Assembly: GCA_964389025.1 (NCBI GenBank)
Contig: CAYMCQ010000102.1
Coordinates: forward strand, 1-11,928
Length of the DNA: 11,928 nt
Direction of reading: 5' to 3'
From: CAYMCQ01 sp964389025
Lineage (GTDB): Bacteria > Verrucomicrobiota > Verrucomicrobiia > Limisphaerales > CAYMCQ01
A program made the translations under genes and the position numbers. Below the pieces are notes generated by a model. That model saw nothing but the letters and a program-made list of their open reading frames with translations, searched no databases and had not been told where the DNA came from. Shown in pieces: positions 1 through 7,838 of this stretch (its first letter is position 1; every line of letters begins with the position of its first letter).

Positions 1-58
1 GCTCCCCGCGCACTACTTACGAAATCCCAAACTCAAAAACCGGGGATAGTCCTGACAC

Positions 59-601
59 TTGAAAGATGCAATTGCAAGATTGGAAGGTTACGTTTACAGC
101 GACACTACGAAGAAACGATCTCTTTTCGAAGCCGAGCTTAAATCTTTGGAAGCTTGGACTGGCCTCGGTGATCCAGGATTTCCGGAAATTCGGGTGGAGT
201 CGGAAATGGAAGTTCCGATTAAACGCGAGCGATACAAGTCTTATGACATAATCGGGTATGCGGACCTTGTGCTTTCAGTGCAAAAAACTCGGCCTTTTGT
301 TTTCGATTTCCCATACGGTGATTACAGAGCACCAGAACCAATTGTGTCCTTGGATCAAGTGCTGACTTGGCAAACGGAATGGACTGAACCTCGGAAGATT
401 GCTTTTGACGCAAAGAGCTCTATCGGCTCGTTGGGTGAGTTGATTCGTCAATTCAGGACATACGAACAATATTGCTCTTGGCCGTTTTTCATTGTTTCAC
501 CCGATAAACGCTTTGCTGATGAAATCAGCGATGAAGGCTTCGGATTTATCCATTACCCGGAAGGTAAGATTTCTTATCCAAAGCGATCTAAATCCCGTTG
601 A
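59..601 (+). CDS. Orphan protein with PD-(D/E)XK nuclease-like motifs
   Basis: A 180-residue protein of a family I do not recognise. Its residues follow the order expected for the PD-(D/E)XK nuclease fold: Glu47/Glu49 in the RVESE stretch, Asp69 in GYADLVL, then Asp117-Ala-Lys119 in IAFDAK, followed by a helix with Gln131 and Tyr135 (IRQFRTYEQY). An FFIVSPD strand comes next. The function (DNA cleavage, repair, defence or a degenerate fold) is inference from this pattern. The start is uncertain. The frame is closed by TAG at 47-49 and TGA at 53-55, so the earliest possible start is TTG at 59; the first in-frame ATG (codon 50) would remove the N-terminal acidic helix. The TTG overlaps the TGA of a short upstream open frame (3-62), a TTGA overlap that would suit translational coupling. 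Base composition is visibly less GC-rich than the flanking genes, which suggests acquisition. It converges on the DUF1501 3'-tail fragment. Confidence 0.6.
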   Translation: MKDAIARLEGYVYSDTTKKRSLFEAELKSLEAWTGLGDPGFPEIRVESEMEVPIKRERYKSYDIIGYADLVLSVQKTRPFVFDFPYGDYRAPEPIVSLDQVLTWQTEWTEPRKIAFDAKSSIGSLGELIRQFRTYEQYCSWPFFIVSPDKRFADEISDEGFGFIHYPEGKISYPKRSKSR

Positions 602-616
602 GCTGTGTGAAGGTCA

Positions 617-718
617 TCAAGTAAGAATACTTTTCACCACTTTCCCCTCCACATCCGTCAGCCGGAAGCGCCGACCTTGGAAGTGATACGTGAGCCGCTC
701 GTGGTCAATGCCGAGCAG
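617..718 (-). pseudogene. Duplicated 3' end of the DUF1501 gene (34 codons incl. stop)
   Basis: Read on the minus strand, this segment encodes LLGIDHERLTYHFQGRRF and then RLTDVEGKVVKSILT and a TGA stop. That is the C-terminus of the DUF1501 protein encoded at 944-2419, which ends KAILA. By eye the 102 bases align without gaps to 944-1045 with about 13 mismatches. Homology stops abruptly at 718/719, where palindromic repeat sequence begins. It has no start and no upstream coding part, so it is a fragment. It could be a displaced original gene end left by an insertion, or the last remnant of a second, deleted DUF1501 copy. Confidence 0.9.
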
Positions 719-943
719 CCCGGAGGGTTGCCAGAAATTAGCCGGGGGTTGAGGAGCGCAGCGACGATACCCCCGGTTGAAGCGGAATTTGAACGACCCT
801 GAAAGGGTCGCAGAATCGGAAAACATTTTTCGGCGCCCTTGCACCCCTTCAGGGTGCATTATTTTTGGGAACGTTTTCCGGGGGTGTCGCTCGCGGACTC
901 GCTCAACCCCCGGCTAATTTCTTTCATCGCTCCGCGATGCAGT
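719..943. repeat. Composite inverted-repeat/hairpin cluster between DUF1501 gene and its tail copy
   Basis: No gene is supported in this 225-bp stretch. It is built of palindromes. Outer arms at 734-776 and 879-921 are inverted copies that share the ends GAAATTAGCCGGGGGTT and ACCCCCGG, with a diverged middle. Between them are a perfect 7-bp hairpin with a 3-nt loop (794-810, arms CGACCCT/AGGGTCG) and a second 7-bp hairpin with a 5-nt loop (840-858, arms TGCACCC/GGGTGCA). A third 6-bp hairpin (925-939, CATCGC/GCGATG) sits just downstream of the DUF1501 stop. The structure resembles interspersed REP/MITE-like repeats found in verrucomicrobial and planctomycete genomes. It could also act as a transcript 3' end for the DUF1501 mRNA, although no U-tract marks a classical terminator. 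Confidence 0.75.
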
Positions 944-2419
<1,476 letters not shown>

Positions 2420-2422
2420 TTG

Positions 2423-2554
2423 CAAACACCAAAATCCAAACACCAAAATCCAAATAAACTCCAACTTCCAAACACCAAAACTTCCATCTGGCCACCCGGT
2501 TGAGATTTGGAGTTTGGGATTTTGTTGGTGTTTGGTGTTTGGTGTTTGGTGTTT
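2423..2554. repeat. Imperfect inverted repeat of CCAAACA/TGTTTGG units
   Basis: This stretch fills the spacer between the PSD1 and DUF1501 genes. The left half is rich in CAAACACCAAAATC units. The right half is the reverse-complement type, ending with four perfect tandem copies of GGTGTTT at 2527-2554. The centre holds ATCTGGCCACCCGGTTGAGAT. A transcript crossing it could fold into a long imperfect hairpin, which might separate expression of the two genes or protect an mRNA end. It belongs to a repeat type recognisable elsewhere by its encoded FGIW/FGVW-like phrases. It explains why the DUF1501 frame reads open for 15 codons upstream of the true start. Confidence 0.8.
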
Positions 2555-2558
2555 TTCA

Positions 2559-5500
2559 TCATCTTTCCATCACAAATTCATCATGGTTCATCAGCGCGCT
2601 CGTCAAAACAGTTGTCGCCGCGAGCTTGTTTGCCGGAAACATTTTATCCGGCGGACGCTCGCCAGTCGCCAGATATTTTTCAGCAGCTTCGGGATTTTTG
2701 GAAAAGAATTGAAGCTGTTCATCGTAAAGCTGGCGCAGAATTTCGCGCTCGCGGTTTTCCGGCTTGCGGCAAAGCACAGTTTGAAACGCAATCTCAATTT
2801 CAGCATTTAGGTTGCCGCCGTCACGCAGGATTTTTTCCGCCAAAGCCCGCGCCGCTTCGTTGAACTGCGGATCATTCAACAACGTCAGCGCCTGCAACGG
2901 CGTGGCTGTCACCGGACGGCGCGCGGTGCAAACTTCGCGCGACGTGGCGTCGAAGGTCAGCATCGAAGGCGGCGGCGCGGTGCGTCGCCAGAATGTGTAG
3001 AGGCTGCGACGATACAGACTTTCTCCGTGATCCTGCGTGTAAGTTTTGCCCGTGCCGGATTCTTCCCAAAGCCCGGCGGGTTGATACGGCTTCACGCTTA
3101 ACCCGCCGATTTTGCGTGAGAGCAATCCGCTGACCGCCAGCGCCGCGTCGCGGATCTGTTCGGCGGACAATCGTTGCTTCGGGCCGCGCGCTAGCAGGCG
3201 GTTGTCAGGATCGGCAGCGATCAATTCCGGCGGCGCGACCGATGACTGGCGGTAAGTCGCGGAAGTGACGATGAGTTTGTGCATCGCCTTCACGTCCCAG
3301 CCGCCGTCCATGAATTTTTTCGCGAGCCAGTCGAGCAACTCCGGGTGCGTCGGCAATTGACCCTGGCTGCCGAAATTTTCCGGCGTCGCGACGAGACCCC
3401 GACCGAAGTGCATCGCCCAGATTCGATTGACCGCCACGCGCGCCGTGAGCGGATTGCGCCGGTCAATGAGCCATTGCGCAAAGCCGAGGCGATTTTTCGG
3501 AAACTTGCCAGAGAATGGAAAAATGCTTTCCGGCGTTCCCGGCTCGACGGGTTCATCGGGCGCGTCGTAAGCGCCGCGCTTCAGCAGAAATGTTTGCCGG
3601 CGTTGCGGCATTTCCTTCATCACCATGATTTCGGGGATGTCGTTGGCTAAATCATTTTCCGCATCGCGAAGTTTTTTCAGTTCGGCCAGCGCGGTCTGGT
3701 ATTCGTGGTCGTGGCGGTGGAGATAGAATTCGAATAAGGCTGCGAATTGCCGCGAGGTTTTGGATTGCGGCAGTCCTCTGCCGCTTTGGACATGCAGCGG
3801 TCGGTTTGAAAGCGCCAGAGGACTGGCGCAGTCCAAGACGCTGTCGCGTTCGCTGACGCTGACAGGAAATGAGGCGCCAGAAAGACCCGACGCAATCCCC
3901 CTCACCTCCACCGCCGTCAGCTCGCGGTCAAAAACCTTGAACTCATCAATCAGCCCATTCTTGAATCCCGAATCGCGGAAACGCGCGGCGAGGGTCAGTT
4001 CGATTTTGCCGGCTTCCGCGTCGTTCCATTCTTTGCGGTGCACGATATCTTTGTAGAGATTGTCGCGGAGGACTTCGGCTTTCATTTCTTCGCCGTTGCG
4101 AAAAATTTTCAGGCCGTTGGCGCGGCTTGAACCGTCGTAAGTCAGAGTAAGATGCGTCCACTCGTTCAATGGCAGTTCCTCGTGTGCGCGGATGCCGATG
4201 GCGTTGCCGGGCCAGAAATGAATCAGCGCAAAAGTCGGCCTGCCCTTGTCCAAAACCAGTTCGTAGCCGCGACTGCCAGAATCCGTCCACGCGCGCGAGT
4301 GATGAAGAACCACGGCGCGATCCTGTTTCACAGCCGGCTTGAGCCAGAGACTGAAACTAAATGGGTCGGTGCGCGTGAAGTCGCCGATGCCTTTGAACGT
4401 CACGGAATTTTCTCCGTCGAATTTCAGCGCCTTGCCGACGCGACCTTCGACGGGCCGCGGATTTTCCAGAAGCTTCGCGAAATTTGTTCCTACCTGACTC
4501 GGCGTTTTGGAGTCAGCGACATTTTCAAAATCGAAGGCGGCGATGGGATTCACTTCGGAGGGGCGAGTTACACGAGTCCCATTCTCCTGCGTTAAGTCAG
4601 GGACTCGTGTAACTCGTCCCTCCGAAATGAGCCATTCTTCAAAACGCTTTTTCGCCGACGCGGCGATTTGCGGAAGCGATTTTTCCCTCGCGACGATTTG
4701 CTGTTTCAACTGTTCGTGCTTTTTTTTCGAGTCGCCGGCGTAGAGCAGCAGCGTGGGTGACGGCGTGGCGCGCGTGAAGTGCGAATAGAGCCCCGACTCG
4801 TCAATGTTGTTGAAGAACGCGGAGAGCTGGTAATAATTTTTTTGTTTGATGGGATCGTATTTGTGGTCGTGGCAGCGGGAACATTCCAGTGTGAGGCCGA
4901 GCATCGCCGTGCCCATTGTGTGAACGCGGTCGGAGACGTATTCGACGCGGAATTCCTCCTCAATGCTGCCGCCTTCGTTCGTCTGGCGATGAAGGCGGTT
5001 GAATGCGGTTGCCAGAATTTGCTCGTCCGTCGCGTTCGGCAGCAGGTCGCCGGCGATTTGCCACGTCACAAATTTATCGTAAGGCAGGTTCCGGTTGAAC
5101 GCTCGGATGACCCAATCGCGCCACGGCGACATGTCGCGGTCAACGTCGGCCTGATAGCCATAAGTGTCGGCATAGCGCGCGAGATCGAGCCAGTCGTTGG
5201 CCATGCGCTCGCCGTAGGCAGGCGACGCAAGCAGGCGATCAACAAGTTTCTCGTAAGCGCGGGAGGATTTGTCTCCGAGAAATGTGTCCACATCCGTGAC
5301 CGACGGCGGCAAGCCGGTAAGGTCAAAAGACAATCGGCGAATGAGCGTCGTTTTGTCAGCTTCAGGTGATGGCTGGAATAATTTGCCCCTCTCCCTGGCC
5401 CTCTCCCCATCCGATGGGGAGAGGGAATTGTCTCTTTGCGTTTTTGAGGACTCAGAGATCAGTGAACTTGACTTGGGTGTGAAATTTTTCTCCCTCTCCC

Positions 5501-6041
5501 CGTCGGACGGGGAGAGGGTTGGGGTGAGGGGTTTGATGTTTTCCCGTTCGAGTCGCGCGAGAACAAATTGGTCAATCCCGTTTTGCGCCCGATCACTTTT
5601 GATTTTCAGCGGCTGCGCTTTGCCGACGGGAATGAACGCCCAGTGCGTTTTGTATTTCGCGCCTTGCTCGATCCAGGTTCGAATCAGCGCAATCTCATCC
5701 TTGTTGAGCGAGAGATTGCTGTCCGGCGGCGGCATGTGGTCGTCGGGATCGGTGGTGGTGATGCGGCGGATGACTTCGCTTTTTTCCGGTTTGCCGGGAG
5801 CGATGATTTGCGCGCCGGTTTTCTTGTCAATGACTGCTGTTGCTCCGTCGGGGATGTCGAGCCGCAGCTTCGCCTTGCGGCTTTTTTCGTCCGGCCCGTG
5901 ACATTTGAAACAGCGGTCGGAAAGCAGCGGGCGAATTTGAAAATTGAAATCAACGTGGGCCGGCGGATTGTTGGCGGCAATTGCGCCGATGGGGAATGCA
6001 ACCACGGCGGCAAAAAAGACAACAAACGCACGGCGCGACAT
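2559..6041 (-). CDS. PSD1-family protein: cytochrome c-like PSCyt1, DUF1549, LamG-like insert, DUF1553
   Basis: A very large secreted protein of 1160 residues, larger than usual even for this PVC-specific family. Residues 1-22 form a Sec signal peptide with likely cleavage after AIA. A PSCyt1 domain follows (about 30-135) with the heme motif CFKCH (44-48) and a possible distal Met in HMPPP (102-106). The PSCyt2/DUF1549 domain (about 155-415) contains DLTGLPP (240-246) and a second CxxCH, CSRCH, at 387-391 before DHKYDP. A LamG/concanavalin-like domain spans about 500-715. The C-terminal PSD1/DUF1553 domain (about 845-1155) includes NPLTARVAVNRIW, HPELLDWLA and ATPLQALTLLND. The role is probably extracytoplasmic redox or carbohydrate chemistry with the DUF1501 partner, but no reaction is established. 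Three palindromic repeats lie in frame at residues about 171-223, 472-496 and 735-761, each in a linker. The start is the only ATG giving a clean signal peptide. Confidence 0.95.
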   Translation of the reverse strand: MSRRAFVVFFAAVVAFPIGAIAANNPPAHVDFNFQIRPLLSDRCFKCHGPDEKSRKAKLRLDIPDGATAVIDKKTGAQIIAPGKPEKSEVIRRITTTDPDDHMPPPDSNLSLNKDEIALIRTWIEQGAKYKTHWAFIPVGKAQPLKIKSDRAQNGIDQFVLARLERENIKPLTPTLSPSDGEREKNFTPKSSSLISESSKTQRDNSLSPSDGERARERGKLFQPSPEADKTTLIRRLSFDLTGLPPSVTDVDTFLGDKSSRAYEKLVDRLLASPAYGERMANDWLDLARYADTYGYQADVDRDMSPWRDWVIRAFNRNLPYDKFVTWQIAGDLLPNATDEQILATAFNRLHRQTNEGGSIEEEFRVEYVSDRVHTMGTAMLGLTLECSRCHDHKYDPIKQKNYYQLSAFFNNIDESGLYSHFTRATPSPTLLLYAGDSKKKHEQLKQQIVAREKSLPQIAASAKKRFEEWLISEGRVTRVPDLTQENGTRVTRPSEVNPIAAFDFENVADSKTPSQVGTNFAKLLENPRPVEGRVGKALKFDGENSVTFKGIGDFTRTDPFSFSLWLKPAVKQDRAVVLHHSRAWTDSGSRGYELVLDKGRPTFALIHFWPGNAIGIRAHEELPLNEWTHLTLTYDGSSRANGLKIFRNGEEMKAEVLRDNLYKDIVHRKEWNDAEAGKIELTLAARFRDSGFKNGLIDEFKVFDRELTAVEVRGIASGLSGASFPVSVSERDSVLDCASPLALSNRPLHVQSGRGLPQSKTSRQFAALFEFYLHRHDHEYQTALAELKKLRDAENDLANDIPEIMVMKEMPQRRQTFLLKRGAYDAPDEPVEPGTPESIFPFSGKFPKNRLGFAQWLIDRRNPLTARVAVNRIWAMHFGRGLVATPENFGSQGQLPTHPELLDWLAKKFMDGGWDVKAMHKLIVTSATYRQSSVAPPELIAADPDNRLLARGPKQRLSAEQIRDAALAVSGLLSRKIGGLSVKPYQPAGLWEESGTGKTYTQDHGESLYRRSLYTFWRRTAPPPSMLTFDATSREVCTARRPVTATPLQALTLLNDPQFNEAARALAEKILRDGGNLNAEIEIAFQTVLCRKPENREREILRQLYDEQLQFFSKNPEAAEKYLATGERPPDKMFPANKLAATTVLTSALMNHDEFVMER
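3760..3848 (-). repeat. In-frame palindromic element C inside the PSD1 gene
   Basis: Arms 3760-3785 and 3811-3836 are inverted repeats matching at about 23 of 26 positions with a 25-nt loop. They encode residues about 735-761 of the PSD1 protein, including the phrase VLDCASPLALSN. The element's edge at 3829-3848 matches the reverse complement of 10020-10039 exactly over 20 nt, so a relative sits in the intergenic region before the GlcD gene. The encoded residues do not resemble the surrounding linker between the LamG-like and DUF1553 regions. Confidence 0.85.
4554..4626 (-). repeat. In-frame palindromic element B inside the PSD1 gene
   Basis: Two 27-bp arms (4554-4580 and 4600-4626) are inverted copies matching at 26 of 27 positions, separated by a 19-nt loop. 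They encode residues 472-496 of the PSD1 protein. The pseudo-symmetry shows in the protein as SEGRVTRVP followed by GTRVTRPSE. The element falls at the junction between a charged helical linker and the LamG-like domain, a place likely to tolerate extra residues. The near-identity of the arms suggests recent arrival or constraint to keep the hairpin. Confidence 0.9.
5386..5531 (-). repeat. In-frame composite repeat A (inverted TLSPSDGER units) in the PSD1 gene
   Basis: Two 40-bp units, 5386-5425 and 5492-5531, are inverted copies of each other, matching at about 34 of 40 positions around a 66-bp middle. Each contains a perfect 12-bp hairpin with a 3-nt loop (5399-5425 and 5492-5518, stems of CCCTCTCCCC type). 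In the protein they read LTPTLSPSDGERE and SLSPSDGERARERG. Family members usually run from the LERENIK-like helix straight into PSPEADK, so residues about 171-223 (5373-5531, 159 bp) appear to be the added block. The frame is preserved. Confidence 0.9.
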
Positions 6042-6050
6042 ATTTTACGA

Positions 6051-6078
6051 ATGATACCGCGCGTGGGAAATCCAGCAA
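6051..6078 (-). promoter_or_regulatory. Candidate promoter of the PSD1 gene
   Basis: On the minus strand a TTGCTG hexamer (6073-6078) lies 16 bp from TATCAT (6051-6056), which matches the -10 consensus at five of six positions. The -10 ends only nine bases before the PSD1 ATG, so the transcript would be nearly leaderless; this agrees with the absence of a Shine-Dalgarno sequence there. The -35 match is poor. The gene might instead be transcribed from galM upstream, 86 bp away. Confidence 0.25.
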
Positions 6079-6127
6079 GAAACACTTGCAACACGTTCAT
6101 CAAACCCCGTCAACGCCGGTTGCATGG

Positions 6128-7231
6128 CTATGGCCTGGCAGTCGAAAACCGATAAATGATCGTGTTCTTGTAAATGTCTCCGGGCTTGAGCACGACGGAT
6201 GGGAAGTCCGGCTTGTTCGGCGAATCGGGATAATGCTGCGGCTCCATGCAGAAGCCGTTGCGGAATTTGTAAACCCAGCCGCCCTTGCCCTTGATGGTGC
6301 CGTCGAGGAAATTGCCGGTATAAAATTGCAAGCCCGGCTCGGTCGAGAGCACTTCGAGCACGCGGCCCGTCGTCGGCTCGGTCACGCGCGCCATCAATCC
6401 CATCTGTCCCATCGGTTTCTTGATGACCCAATTGTGGTCGTAACCTTTGCCGAATTTGAGTTGCTCGCCGGCTTCGTTGATTCGCGCACCGATGGTCGTC
6501 GGCGTGTTGAAATCAAATGGCGTTCCTTTGACCGGTTTCAACTCGCCCGTGGGAATGAGCGTTTCGTCCACCGGCGTGAACTCATCTGAATTGATCATCA
6601 CTTCGTGGCCGAGAACGTCGCCTTTGCCGGCGAGATTGAAGTAGGAATGATGAGTGAGGTTGATGATCGTGTCTTTGTCCGTCGTCGCGGTGTAATCGAG
6701 GCGCAGCGCGCTGTCGTCGGTCAGCGTGTAAACCGCGGTGACCGCGAGATTGCCCGGATAACCTTCCTCGCCGTCTTTGCTCAAATAATGAAGTTCAAGC
6801 GCAGTGCCCAGTTTGCTTTCGCCGGGTCTGGCGTGCCACACAACTTTGTCGAAGCCTTTGATCCCGCCGTGAAGCGCGTTGGGGCCGTTGTTCGTTGCGA
6901 GTTGGTAAGTCGTTCCGTTCAGGGTGAATCTTCCTTTGGCAATCCGGTTTCCGTAACGGCCAACGATACAGCCGAAGTGGGGACTTGCCTTGAGATACCC
7001 GGCGAGCGTGTCGTAGCCGAGGACAACGTCATCCATCTTTCCGTCGCGGTCGGGGACTTTGAGCGACGTGACGATGCCGCCGTAATTGGAAATCTTCGCC
7101 TCTACGCCGCGCGAATTCCGCAGCGTGTGGATTTTCACGGGCGTGCCATCCTTGGTTTTGCCGAACAACTTCACGGCAATTTTCCGCGCGACCCGGAAGT
7201 TGTCACGCAACCGGGCAGTAGTGCCGCGCAT
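6128..7231 (-). CDS. galM: Aldose 1-epimerase (galactose mutarotase)
   Basis: A 367-residue GalM-family enzyme that interconverts alpha and beta anomers of glucose or galactose, feeding the Leloir pathway. Family motifs are all present: GRYGNRIAKG (91-100), NGPNALHGG (115-123, His121), NLTHHSYFNLAG (191-202, His195), YDHNW (264-268) and the catalytic-base region STEPGLQFYTGN (296-307, Glu298). Length is normal. No signal peptide is evident, so it is probably cytoplasmic. The start is not certain. ATG at 7231 has a GGTGA about six bases upstream and gives a 20-residue lead before the conserved KLFGKTKDG; a GTG at codon 20 would be tighter. It lies 86 bp upstream of the PSD1 gene on the same strand, so co-transcription with the PSD1/DUF1501 pair is plausible. 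It is divergent from the HPr gene. Confidence 0.95.
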   Translation of the reverse strand: MRGTTARLRDNFRVARKIAVKLFGKTKDGTPVKIHTLRNSRGVEAKISNYGGIVTSLKVPDRDGKMDDVVLGYDTLAGYLKASPHFGCIVGRYGNRIAKGRFTLNGTTYQLATNNGPNALHGGIKGFDKVVWHARPGESKLGTALELHYLSKDGEEGYPGNLAVTAVYTLTDDSALRLDYTATTDKDTIINLTHHSYFNLAGKGDVLGHEVMINSDEFTPVDETLIPTGELKPVKGTPFDFNTPTTIGARINEAGEQLKFGKGYDHNWVIKKPMGQMGLMARVTEPTTGRVLEVLSTEPGLQFYTGNFLDGTIKGKGGWVYKFRNGFCMEPQHYPDSPNKPDFPSVVLKPGDIYKNTIIYRFSTARP

Positions 7232-7499
7232 AAAATCACCGCTGGAAGAACCCTGTGCTCGTGCAAGTTTTCCATGTTGGATTCTTTTCGTGTCTTTATC
7301 TTCTCATCCGTTTCGCGGACGGCTTTATACCCGGAGTTTCGCCGTCAAGCCAAGCCGGATGTTCCTCAAAACGTAGCGGCGGGCATCCTGCCTGCCGCCA
7401 CCATGGCGGACATGCGCGAAGATTGGATTTACATGCGCGTGGATTCTCCAATATGTTTCGGGATTCGGCGGCCAAAATTTTTAGGCTCGGCTGATTATT
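7232..7499. other. Divergent intergenic region galM/HPr
   Basis: This 268-bp spacer between two divergently transcribed genes must hold the promoters of both, but I see no convincing -35/-10 pair for either. It contains a short hairpin at 7376-7398 with 9 of 10 bp paired. No gene is supported here; the long plus-strand open frame crossing it is antisense to galM. Confidence 0.5.
7376..7398. repeat. Short palindrome (GCGGCGGGCA / TGCCTGCCGC)
   Basis: Ten-base arms at 7376-7385 and 7389-7398 pair at nine of ten positions with a TCC loop. The sequence (CGGGCATCCTGCCTGCCGC) is of a short interspersed repeat type common in PVC genomes. It is not followed by a U-tract and points at neither gene end, so a terminator role is unlikely. 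Confidence 0.55.
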
Positions 7500-7814
7500 A
7501 TGGCAGGTTCCATGAGCGCGAAGAAATCCACGGATGCAGGCGCCGCGTTGTTGATACGAGAATTCGTGATCATCAACAAGTTGGGCGTTCATGCGCGCCC
7601 CGCCGCGTTGTTCGTGAAGACCGCCAACCGTTTCGAGTGCGACATCTTCGTCGAGAAGGACGGCGAAAAAGTGAACGGCAAAAGCATCATGGGACTGATG
7701 ATGCTGGCCGCCGGCCCCGGCAGCAAACTCAAGATTCACGCGCAAGGCCACGACGCCCACGCCGCGATCGCCGAACTGGAAGCGCTCATCAAACGGAAGT
7801 TTGATGAGGATTGA
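7500..7814 (+). CDS. ptsH: HPr phosphocarrier protein
   Basis: A 104-residue HPr-family protein, about 15 residues longer than typical HPr because of an N-terminal extension (MAGSMSAKKSTDAGAA). The active-site histidine that accepts phosphate from enzyme I is His31 in LGVHARPAALFV. The regulatory serine equivalent to Ser46 is Ser62 in NGKSIMGLMML, so control by an HPr kinase is possible. ATG at 7500 is the longest start; ATG at 7512 would shorten the extension, and neither has a clear Shine-Dalgarno. No enzyme I, EII permease or HPr kinase is in the window, so whether it acts in sugar uptake or in a regulatory phosphorelay cannot be decided. A DUF2185 gene follows 24 bp downstream on the same strand. 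Confidence 0.95.
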   Translation: MAGSMSAKKSTDAGAALLIREFVIINKLGVHARPAALFVKTANRFECDIFVEKDGEKVNGKSIMGLMMLAAGPGSKLKIHAQGHDAHAAIAELEALIKRKFDED

Positions 7815-7838
7815 TGAGAATGGTGGCATAGACAATCC

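Noticed and set aside
3..62. Short open frame at the left edge ending TGA (IPNSKTGDSPDT)
   Set aside because: It could be the tail of an upstream gene, but only 19 codons are visible and no family can be named, so it is not listed as a CDS.
719..943. CRISPR array
   Set aside because: The repeats are inverted and irregular, with no direct repeat-spacer periodicity and no cas genes.
5399..5425. Perfect 12-bp hairpin as a rho-independent terminator
   Set aside because: It is inside the PSD1 reading frame, is not followed by a U-tract and has an inverted twin 66 bp away, so it is better explained as part of a repeat element.
6605..7804. A 399-codon plus-strand open frame
   Set aside because: It is antisense to galM and then overlaps the HPr gene in another frame; the real genes on both sides have full motif support.
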